7,116 nt of DNA, from NCBI GenBank assembly GCA_002793885.1, contig PFEG01000045.1, positions 1 through 7,116 on the forward strand, read 5' to 3'. This DNA comes from Candidatus Saccharibacteria bacterium CG10_big_fil_rev_8_21_14_0_10_47_8. Lineage in GTDB: Bacteria; Patescibacteriota; Saccharimonadia; Saccharimonadales; UBA10212. Below, in pieces: positions 1 to 4,774 of the stretch (positions within the stretch are counted from its first letter, which is position 1; each line of letters starts with the position of its first letter). Under the pieces are notes generated by a model, which worked only from the letters and a program-made list of their open reading frames with translations, was not told the DNA's origin and did no database searches. Position numbers and translations under genes: made by a program.

Positions 1-1
1 C

Positions 2-694
2 GTGACCGTCATAGCATTTTTTGGGATCATGATTTTCATAATGCCCAAAATTGCCAAGATTATTAATGATCTTGGCGGACCGGACGCCCAGTTGCCGATT
101 TACTCCAGGATTATGCTTAGCACCAGCGCTTTCGTGCAAAAAAATATCATATTCATATTAATATTCAGCGTGGCGGCCAGTTGGGGATTTCGCCGTTATA
201 TTAAAACGGAAAAAGGCAAGTACCGTTGGCATAATTTTTTACTTAAGGTGCCGATTTTTGGAAAAATTGTCGCCAAAATCGCCATCGCCAGGTTTTCGCG
301 TACGTTCGCATCATTAATGGGTTCTGGTGTTAGTGTGCTTGAGTCACTGGAGGTTACCAGCAAAGCGGTGGGCAATAGGGTAATCCAGAAGGAGTTGATG
401 GACGTGGCGCAGGCAGTTAAAAACGGGCAGCCCCTGGGCAAGCAACTGACTGCGGCTCCTTTTTTCCCGCCGATTGTGGGACAGATGATGTCAGTTGGCG
501 AAGAGACCGGAAAAATCGATCAAATCCTGCTTAAGGTGGCTGATTTTTACGAAGAAGAAGTTGACGCCGTAATTGATAGTTTGGCAAGTATTATCGAGCC
601 GGTAATGATTATTATTTTGGGCGCCTTAGTTGGCATGATTGCCGCCTCTGTAATGGGGCCGATTGCCGGCCTAAGCAAGAATATTGGCGGCTAA
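2..694 (+). CDS. pilC: Type IV pilus inner-membrane platform protein PilC, C-terminal part (GspF/T2SSF family)
   Basis: PilC is the polytopic inner-membrane platform of the type IV pilus, thought to couple the cytoplasmic assembly/retraction ATPases to pilin insertion and extraction. About 230 residues are visible, against roughly 400 for the family, so the 5' part lies before the window. The GTG at base 2 is almost certainly an internal Val codon, because the reading frame starts inside a hydrophobic segment (residues 1-14). A second membrane segment is at about 47-65. The C-terminal T2SSF domain follows: ARFSRTFASLMGSGVSVLES (about 96-115), GEETGKIDQIL with FYEEEVD (about 166-188), then the last membrane helix (about 199-220). 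The ending IIEPVMIIILGALVGMI is typical of the family. The frame is intact to TAA at 692-694. The pilin promoter begins 17 bp after the stop. Family call is very secure. Confidence 0.95.
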   Translation: MTVIAFFGIMIFIMPKIAKIINDLGGPDAQLPIYSRIMLSTSAFVQKNIIFILIFSVAASWGFRRYIKTEKGKYRWHNFLLKVPIFGKIVAKIAIARFSRTFASLMGSGVSVLESLEVTSKAVGNRVIQKELMDVAQAVKNGQPLGKQLTAAPFFPPIVGQMMSVGEETGKIDQILLKVADFYEEEVDAVIDSLASIIEPVMIIILGALVGMIAASVMGPIAGLSKNIGG

Positions 695-711
695 GGGGTA
701 GCAAATACTTC

Positions 712-739
712 TTGACAACAAAATACTCATGTTTATAAT
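712..739 (+). promoter_or_regulatory. Consensus sigma-70-type promoter for the pilin gene
   Basis: TTGACA at 712-717 and TATAAT at 734-739 are both perfect consensus hexamers with a 16-bp spacer. Transcription would start near 746, giving a leader of about 60 nt before the pilin ATG at 808. It is the best promoter in the window, which suits a highly expressed major pilin. The start point is inferred from spacing. Confidence 0.85.
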
Positions 740-748
740 CAGGGTCAT

Positions 749-765
749 AGAACAATTAGTGTTCT
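749..765 (+). other. Short inverted repeat at the 5' end of the pilin leader
   Basis: AGAACA (749-754) and TGTTCT (760-765) are perfect 6-bp arms around a 5-nt loop. The inferred transcript start is about 746, so the stem would sit within 3-4 nt of the mRNA 5' end. It could stabilise the message, or as DNA act as a small operator just downstream of the promoter. The arms are short, so function is uncertain. Confidence 0.4.
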
Positions 766-807
766 CGTAAATAAAATAAGCAAAAAGACAAGAAGGGTGG
801 GTCAATA

Positions 808-1254
808 ATGACTTCATTTAAGAAAAATAATCGCGGTTTCACTATCGTGGAGCTTTTGATTGTCATCGTCGTCATCGGCATTCTTGCCGCTTTGGTGATC
901 GTGACTTATAACGGTATCCAGCAGAAGGCTCGTGATACGGAACGCAAAACCGACATCAATGCGCTTGCTAGCCATCTGGAGGCATATAACGCCTCAGCTG
1001 GACGATACCCAACACTGATTAATGCCAACGACACGACTTTTAGAGCAGCCAATATGAAGGGTTTGCCTGGGGACGCATTACAAGATCCTAAGGGCGCCGC
1101 GCAGACCTTGGTCTCAGCGCCAGCAGCTAACAGCTACGCCTATGAACCAAGCCCGGCTGCTTGTGACAATGCTGCTGGCGGCGACTGCGTGTCATATGTT
1201 TTGACCGCAACTCTCGAAAGCGGCGGTACGTTCGTCAAACAGTCATCCAACTAG
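808..1254 (+). CDS. Type IV pilin with class III signal peptide (probable major pilin)
   Basis: This encodes a 148-residue prepilin, the pilus fibre subunit. The short basic leader MTSFKKNNRG should be cut by prepilin peptidase after Gly10. The mature protein would begin at Phe11, with the conserved Glu at mature position 5 (Glu15). A hydrophobic helix (VELLIVIVVIGILAALVIV) follows and both anchors the pilin and packs the pilus core. The segment ARDTERKTDINALASHLEAY continues the helix, and GRYPT (66-70) is a common pilin/pseudopilin motif after it. Cys119 and Cys127 near the C-terminus could form a small disulfide loop. The ATG at 808 is preceded by AAGGG (793-797). The gene has its own strong promoter and a downstream hairpin, so it appears monocistronic. 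Family is certain; major versus minor pilin is inferred from promoter strength, and a pseudopilin remains possible. Confidence 0.94.
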   Translation: MTSFKKNNRGFTIVELLIVIVVIGILAALVIVTYNGIQQKARDTERKTDINALASHLEAYNASAGRYPTLINANDTTFRAANMKGLPGDALQDPKGAAQTLVSAPAANSYAYEPSPAACDNAAGGDCVSYVLTATLESGGTFVKQSSN

Positions 1255-1281
1255 ATAAACTAAAACTAGTAGTTTTGTAAA

Positions 1282-1318
1282 AGCTTAAAATCCCGGGCTA
1301 TACCCTGGGATTTTAGCT
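1282..1318 (+). terminator. Hairpin terminator after the pilin gene
   Basis: Arms 1286-1297 and 1304-1315 form a 12-bp stem containing one G-T wobble, around a 6-nt loop (1298-1303). One bulged T lets three more outer pairs form (1282-1284 with 1316-1318). The GC core CCCGGG/CCTGGG sits above an A4/T4 base. The T run is therefore inside the stem rather than a free U tail, and the near-symmetrical structure could work in either direction. It separates the pilin unit from the pilMNO operon. Confidence 0.65.
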
Positions 1319-1410
1319 ATAGTTAATCAAGAGCATTAGCTCCGACCAAAAAAGAGTATTATCACCCGAAAACCTGCGTGCCAAATCACCCACTATAGGC
1401 GGCTTTGAGG

Positions 1411-1419
1411 TGTTATACT
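1411..1419 (+). promoter_or_regulatory. Extended -10 promoter for the pilM operon
   Basis: TGTTATACT carries a TG extension and a TATACT -10 hexamer (1414-1419). No good -35 is visible at 16-18 bp upstream, which extended -10 promoters tolerate. The start would be near 1426, leaving a leader of about 15 nt that contains the pilM ribosome binding site AAGGA (1427-1431, 9 nt before ATG). The same TGTTATAnT form precedes the PH-domain gene on the other strand. Confidence 0.6.
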
Positions 1420-1440
1420 ACTGAGTAAGGATAACCACTA

Positions 1441-2520
1441 ATGGGCACAACTAGACCTAACTTTTACCATGATGAACCGATTTTCGGATTAGACATTGGG
1501 AATTCGAGTTTAAAAGTTATGCAAATTGAAACCGAACGCGGTAAACGGCCTAAAGTAACTGCCTACGGTGTGAGCGAATTTTATCCAAGCGACACAACCC
1601 AGCAAGGCGTCATAGTAAAATCAGACATATTAAGCCAATCCTTATATGACGTTTTAAAAAACCACCTAAAGGGAGCTGTGACTACCAATCGAGTAGCCTG
1701 TACTATTCCCACTGCCCATACCTTTAGCCGCCTTATGAAACTGCCGGCTTTGGAAGATGAGGAGCTATCAGAAGCCGTCCATCTGGAGGTGGAACAATAC
1801 ATCCCAATGCCAGCCGATAAGCTTTATGTCGACTACGAAATTTCCAAACGTAGCTCTGACGGCATAGAGGTATTGATGGTTGCAACGCCTAAAAATATAA
1901 TTGATAGCTACGTTCAATTTTTAGAATCAATAGATTTAGAGCCGGTTGCGCTGGAACCAAGCATGAACGCTGCCGCCCGTCTTTTTAGTATGACAAATAC
2001 GCCGCACGGCCAGCCGACTATTCTCGTTGATTTCGGTTCGGTGGCTGCCGATGTGGCAGTTATAGACCAAACCGTATTTGTAAATAGCACGATTCCCGGA
2101 GGAAGCGATACGCTGGCCAACATGATCGCTAAAAAACTCAGCGTAACCCGCCCGGAAGCTATGAACATAAAAAACCAAATTGGCATAAACCATAGCGATA
2201 AACAGCAAGAAATAATGCATGTCGCCCAGCCTATGCTTGATGGTTTAGTAAATGAAGTAAAAAAAGTTATGAGGTACTACAGTGAGCGCTCCGGCCAAAA
2301 GCAAACCAAAATTGACCAGCTGGTTTTAGTTGGCGGCGGCTCTACAATGCCGGGCCTAAGCGATTATCTTGCCTCGGCCCTTGGTATTCAGCCGCGAGTA
2401 CTCGACCCCTGGAATAAGCTTGATTTCTCCGGGCTTCAGCCGCTTGGCGAGCTAGAAAAATCTATGTACATAACGGTGGCCGGCGAAGCAATATTAAATC
2501 CTAAGGAGATTTTTGCATGA
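1441..2520 (+). CDS. pilM: Type IV pilus assembly actin-like ATPase PilM
   Basis: PilM is a cytoplasmic actin/FtsA-fold protein that binds the N-terminal tail of PilN and links the pilus motor side to the membrane alignment complex. The 359 residues match family length. Visible motifs are the phosphate-1 loop FGLDIGNSSLKV (15-26), an inserted SHS2-like region with the hallmark EVEQYIPMP (116-124), the phosphate-2 loop LVDFGSVAADVAVI (195-208) and the adenosine loop LVGGGSTMPGL (296-306). The nucleotide-binding site looks intact. ATG at 1441 follows AAGGA with 9-nt spacing and a near promoter. The stop TGA overlaps the pilN ATG as ATGA (2517-2520), indicating translational coupling. The next codon after TGA in the same frame is TAA, so a TGA-recoded reading would add only one residue. 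Confidence 0.96.
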   Translation: MGTTRPNFYHDEPIFGLDIGNSSLKVMQIETERGKRPKVTAYGVSEFYPSDTTQQGVIVKSDILSQSLYDVLKNHLKGAVTTNRVACTIPTAHTFSRLMKLPALEDEELSEAVHLEVEQYIPMPADKLYVDYEISKRSSDGIEVLMVATPKNIIDSYVQFLESIDLEPVALEPSMNAAARLFSMTNTPHGQPTILVDFGSVAADVAVIDQTVFVNSTIPGGSDTLANMIAKKLSVTRPEAMNIKNQIGINHSDKQQEIMHVAQPMLDGLVNEVKKVMRYYSERSGQKQTKIDQLVLVGGGSTMPGLSDYLASALGIQPRVLDPWNKLDFSGLQPLGELEKSMYITVAGEAILNPKEIFA

Positions 2521-3116
2521 TAAATCTTCTGCCTCCGCGCTATGCCATGCAAATTCGTTACGGTCGCCGAAACGCAAACTTACGCCGGTGGTTGCTTGGG
2601 ATGGTAGTCGCTATGGCTGGGCTAGTGGTAATTACTGCCGGCGGCTGGTTATACCTTGACAGCCAGGCTAAATCACTTGAACATGACAATATCTCCGGCC
2701 AGCTGAAACTAAAAGCCCAGAATCTAAGTCAAGTCCAAAAAGACGCCACCGAGATAAGCGGCGATGTAAAAGTAATTAACCAAGTTCTAAGCCGTGAAAT
2801 AAAATTCTCGGCTCTTATGCAGGATATAGGAAAAGTGATGCCGCCGGGGACCATTTTAGGCAGCCTAACTCTTAGCAAAGTAGACGGGGCAATAGATTTA
2901 AGCGCTAATGCCAAAGACTACACCTCGGCCGCCCAAATTGCCGTCAATCTAAGCGACTCCAAAAATAACCTTTTTAGTTCTGTAGACATAGTCAGCGTAA
3001 ACTGTTCAGGTAGTAGTACTGCCTATAAATGCAGCGCTAATTTTAAAGCATTGTTTAGAAATACCGCTAAAAGCCGATACCTGAATGCCGCAGCGAGGCC
3101 CAGCAGTGGACAGTAA
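2517..3116 (+). CDS. pilN: Type IV pilus inner-membrane alignment protein PilN
   Basis: PilN is a bitopic membrane protein. Its short cytoplasmic tail docks into PilM and its extracytoplasmic domain pairs with PilO. The protein begins MINLLPP, the conserved PilM-binding signature. It has one membrane helix at about 25-47, a coiled-coil-like stretch (about 50-95), and then a ferredoxin-like domain containing LMQDIGKVMPPGTILGSLTL (100-119), typical of PilN. Length (199 aa) is usual. Cys163 and Cys172 lie in the extracytoplasmic domain and could be paired. A strong ribosome binding site, AAGGAG (2503-2508), lies 8 nt before ATG, in addition to the ATGA overlap with pilM. The 3' end overlaps pilO. 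Confidence 0.94.
   Translation: MINLLPPRYAMQIRYGRRNANLRRWLLGMVVAMAGLVVITAGGWLYLDSQAKSLEHDNISGQLKLKAQNLSQVQKDATEISGDVKVINQVLSREIKFSALMQDIGKVMPPGTILGSLTLSKVDGAIDLSANAKDYTSAAQIAVNLSDSKNNLFSSVDIVSVNCSGSSTAYKCSANFKALFRNTAKSRYLNAAARPSSGQ
3095..3108 (+). promoter_or_regulatory. Ribosome binding site deciding the pilO start
   Basis: GAGG at 3095-3098 lies 7 nt before the in-frame GTG at 3106-3108. The other candidate, ATG at 3085, has no purine-rich site in front of it. The GTG start gives an 11-bp overlap with the pilN end. Confidence 0.6.
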
Positions 3117-3753
3117 GCGGCTTAGGCTTATCTTGATAGGGATGCTGGCAACAAGCGCGCTGTTATTCTTAGCGATTTACACTGTGGGCTCTTCGGCCCT
3201 TCAGAGTAAGAGTAAGCAGGTTGTTGATCTAAAACTTAAAAGCCGCACAACTGATTCCCAGTTAGCGAATTTCACCATAGCCAAGAGCGAAGTAGAAAAA
3301 TACGGTTACTTTAAACAGGTGGCCAAAACCGTCATTCCCAACGACAAAGACCAGGCCCAGGCCGTTTTAGACATTTTTCAGTTAGCTAACGAATCCGGCA
3401 TTTCCATCCAAAGCGTAACCTTCCCGGCAAGTACACTAGGCGCCAAATCCACTTCTACAACCAACAATGCCCAAAACGCGACAGCCCAAAGCGTTTTGAG
3501 CCAAGCCAAACCTGTAGACAGTATTTCCGGCTTATACAGCATTGAGCTTACCGTTTCGCCGGGCACCGATGCGCTGGTGCCAGCTGATAAAAAAGCAACT
3601 TATCCTAAGTTGCTAAATCTTTTGAACCGTATCGAACATAACCGTCGCACAGCACAAGTAACCCAAGTTAATATCCAGCCAGTTGGTACGGATGCCGGGT
3701 CTAGCGAGTTTATTAATTTCAGCTTGGTTATTAACATATTTATAAAGCCATGA
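3106..3753 (+). CDS. pilO: Type IV pilus inner-membrane alignment protein PilO
   Basis: PilO pairs with PilN through similar bitopic architecture and forms the membrane ring linking PilM/PilC to the external part of the pilus machine. From the GTG start the protein has 215 residues: a short basic cytoplasmic tail, one membrane helix (about residues 6-28), a coiled-coil-like segment of KSKQ/KLKSR character, and a ferredoxin-like domain. The domain holds DQAQAVLDIFQLANESGISIQSV, written here as DQAQAVLDIFQLANESG then ISIQSV, and a late TYPKLLNLLNRIEHNRRTAQ, both in PilO style. A low-complexity Ala/Thr/Asn/Ser linker is inserted in the middle. The alternative ATG at 3085 adds seven residues but lacks a ribosome binding site. 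Identity comes from position after pilM-pilN and fold layout, as sequence in this family is weakly conserved. Stop TGA at 3751-3753 lies inside the left copy of the ATGAGT repeat. Confidence 0.88.
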   Translation: MDSKRLRLILIGMLATSALLFLAIYTVGSSALQSKSKQVVDLKLKSRTTDSQLANFTIAKSEVEKYGYFKQVAKTVIPNDKDQAQAVLDIFQLANESGISIQSVTFPASTLGAKSTSTTNNAQNATAQSVLSQAKPVDSISGLYSIELTVSPGTDALVPADKKATYPKLLNLLNRIEHNRRTAQVTQVNIQPVGTDAGSSEFINFSLVINIFIKP

Positions 3754-3755
3754 GT
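3750..3755 (+). repeat. Left 6-bp direct repeat (ATGAGT), candidate target-site duplication
   Basis: ATGAGT contains the pilO stop codon TGA and abuts the 105-bp inverted-end segment. An identical copy abuts the other end at 3861-3866. Confidence 0.55.
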
Positions 3756-3860
3756 CCCGTTAGACTCCAAAAGACTTAAAGGAAAACATATGACAACTGA
3801 ACCCTACACTGTTTATCAATCGCTAACTAACAATAGAAGGTTTGAGTGGAGTCTAACGGA
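3756..3860. mobile_element. MITE-like 105-bp insertion at the pilO/orf103 junction
   Basis: The ends CCGTTAGACTCCA (3757-3769) and TGGAGTCTAACGG (3847-3859) are perfect 13-bp inverted repeats, 14 bp if the outer C/A mismatch is counted. Immediately outside lie identical ATGAGT hexamers (3750-3755 and 3861-3866), as expected of a target-site duplication. Collapsing the segment and one hexamer joins pilO and orf103 through ATGA, the same overlap seen between pilM and pilN. No transposase is encoded, so it would be non-autonomous. A plain regulatory hairpin with a chance flanking repeat is the main alternative, and no family can be named. Confidence 0.5.
3757..3859 (+). promoter_or_regulatory. 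Possible RNA stem hiding the orf103 ribosome binding site
   Basis: In mRNA the two 13-nt arms could pair around a 77-nt loop. The right arm holds GGAG (3848-3851), the ribosome binding site for the orf103 ATG at 3861. The left arm starts 3 nt after the pilO stop, so a ribosome terminating there would cover it. The ribosome binding site and start of the 24-codon ORF lie in the loop and stay accessible, and ribosomes translating that ORF would open the right arm. Pairing potential is seen; regulation is inference. Confidence 0.4.
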
Positions 3861-3864
3861 ATGA
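3790..3864 (+). CDS. 24-codon ORF upstream of and overlapping orf103
   Basis: The ORF begins MTTEPYTVYQ and ends FEWSLTE. It starts with ATG at 3790, preceded by AAGGA (3779-3783) at 6-nt spacing, which is as good as the sites of pilM and pilN. Its TGA at 3862-3864 overlaps the orf103 ATG as ATGA. The peptide is hydrophilic with no membrane segment, and I recognise no family. Codons 16-17 are AGA AGG, just before the stem arm begins at codon 20. The ORF lies almost wholly inside the inverted-end segment. The likeliest role is a leader ORF delivering ribosomes to orf103. A chance ORF is possible, since it is short, but the ribosome binding site plus the exact overlap argue that it is translated. 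Confidence 0.45.
   Translation: MTTEPYTVYQSLTNNRRFEWSLTE
3848..3863 (+). promoter_or_regulatory. Ribosome binding site deciding the orf103 start
   Basis: GGAG (3848-3851) is 9 nt before ATG 3861-3863. An upstream in-frame GTG at 3846 would overlap this site and has no site of its own, so ATG 3861 is preferred. Confidence 0.6.
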
Positions 3865-3866
3865 GT
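3861..3866 (+). repeat. Right 6-bp direct repeat (ATGAGT), candidate target-site duplication
   Basis: This copy supplies the orf103 start codon (Met-Ser) and, in another frame, the TGA of the 24-codon ORF. It is identical to 3750-3755. Confidence 0.55.
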
Positions 3867-4172
3867 AAAAAAATAGAATTAACTAGCCTTAAGCCCCGTT
3901 TAAAGAAATACTGGCAAAAATTTTCCGCTCATGCTGCTTTTGTGGTAATAATGATTATCTTGCTGGTATATGTTTTGGTTGTTTGGCAAATTAGCAAATT
4001 AGCTGCTACTGAACCGTCTGTTGAGGCCGAAGACGCCGCCCAGGCGGCAACCAATATCCCCAAAGTTAATAGGGACGCCATCGGGCAAATCCAGTCGCTG
4101 GAACAAAGCAATACAGATATCCATAGCCTATTTGACCAAGCTCGCAACAATCCCTTCCAGGAAACGAGATAA
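3861..4172 (+). CDS. Unrecognised single-pass membrane protein, last gene of the pilMNO operon (orf103)
   Basis: I do not recognise a family. The 103-residue product has a basic N-terminal tail (MSKKIELTSLKPRLKKYWQK), one membrane helix at about 25-45, then a short extracytoplasmic region with an acidic/Ala-rich stretch (EAEDAAQAA, about 55-63) and a helical Gln/Ser segment. It ends FDQARNNPFQETR. By the positive-inside rule the C-terminal part should face outward, as in PilN and PilO. Its place directly after pilO, where other bacteria have pilP, and the Asn-Pro-Phe near the C-terminus faintly recall PilP/GspC-type accessory proteins. That comparison is inference only. Expression probably depends on coupling from the 24-codon ORF or pilO. 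Its stop is 2 bp from the stop of the convergent PH-domain gene. Confidence 0.75.
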   Translation: MSKKIELTSLKPRLKKYWQKFSAHAAFVVIMIILLVYVLVVWQISKLAATEPSVEAEDAAQAATNIPKVNRDAIGQIQSLEQSNTDIHSLFDQARNNPFQETR

Positions 4173-4174
4173 AA

Positions 4175-4759
4175 CTAATCTTCTTGGAGGCTATCAACGT
4201 AAGCTTGGTGCGCCTCTATGATGCCACTGGCAAACTTGTCTGGAGTCGGGCAGTAATAAAAAACAAAATTCTCCCGCTCGCCGGCAGTCTGAACCGTTAA
4301 TGTTCCGTAGTTCAATATGGTTGCCAAAATCCCTCTTTGTTCGGCGCTGGCGTCCTCAACATTAGCCATCGACAGCCTTGAAACCTTACGCGAAAACAAT
4401 CCCCGCTGCACAATCTGGATAAGATTTTTATCGGTAACTAGCAGACGGCTCTGCCTGTAAATATAAGTGGCAACAAATAAAATAAACACTAAAAAGGCCA
4501 TGGCTAGCACAACGGCGGCTAAAACTAATCTATAGGCATCGGGCGACAGGCTATTGAAAAACGAGCTGAACACTAGGTATGCAAACGCCAGTAACGCACC
4601 GATGCCAGCTAGGGCCTCAAGGTAAATTATTAATATCCCAATTAAGTGCCGCCGCACAATAAAGACCATTTGCTCGCCCGCTGTCAGAATCCCACTTTCA
4701 ACAAGAGATGTATGCGTAGGAGATGTAATGTCTGCCTTTATGTTGTTTTGAGGTGGCAT
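4175..4759 (-). CDS. Two-TM membrane protein with bacterial PH domain (YdbS/DUF304-like, bPH_2)
   Basis: The 194-residue product has a polar N-terminus, two membrane helices (about 39-66 and 77-101) and a C-terminal bacterial pleckstrin-homology-like domain on the cytoplasmic side. The domain starts YRQSRLLVTDKNLI (101-114), followed by QRGLFSRKVSRLSMANVEDA (118-137) and GTLTVQTAGE (152-161), the usual bPH_2 pattern. Its specific function is unknown; such proteins are common small membrane proteins. I chose ATG 4759, 7 nt after the ruvB stop. A longer frame to 4849 only re-reads the ruvB 3' end. There is no ribosome binding site, but TATAAT lies 6 nt before ATG, suggesting a leaderless message. 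Reinitiation after ruvB translation is the alternative. It converges on orf103. Confidence 0.85.
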   Translation of the reverse strand: MPPQNNIKADITSPTHTSLVESGILTAGEQMVFIVRRHLIGILIIYLEALAGIGALLAFAYLVFSSFFNSLSPDAYRLVLAAVVLAMAFLVFILFVATYIYRQSRLLVTDKNLIQIVQRGLFSRKVSRLSMANVEDASAEQRGILATILNYGTLTVQTAGERENFVFYYCPTPDKFASGIIEAHQAYVDSLQED

Positions 4760-4765
4760 GGTGCG

Positions 4766-4774
4766 ATTATAACA
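4766..4774 (-). promoter_or_regulatory. Extended -10 promoter for the PH-domain gene, inside the ruvB 3' end
   Basis: On the minus strand TGTTATAAT spans 4774-4766, a perfect extended -10. The ATG at 4759 follows after 6 nt, so the transcript would start at or next to the A of ATG. The hexamer overlaps the ruvB stop codon (4769-4767). No convincing -35 is visible. Confidence 0.55.

Noticed and set aside
2..4. GTG as a true start of pilC
   Set aside because: The protein would begin mid-membrane helix and lack the whole N-terminal T2SSF domain, so the gene runs off the window.
1262..1276. AAAACT/AGTTTT 6-bp stem right after the pilin stop as a separate terminator
   Set aside because: It is AT-rich with a 3-nt loop and no T run, much weaker than the stem at 1282-1318.
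1321..1410. Possible small RNA or extra gene between the pilin terminator and the pilM promoter
   Set aside because: I found no ORF with a ribosome binding site, no clear stem and no tRNA-like structure in this stretch.
3846..3860. GTG start for orf103 adding five residues
   Set aside because: It has no ribosome binding site and would consume the GGAG that serves ATG 3861.
2518..3864. TGA recoded as Gly (SR1/Gracilibacteria code)
   Set aside because: TGA falls only at gene ends, one is followed directly by TAA, and no long frame contains an internal TGA.
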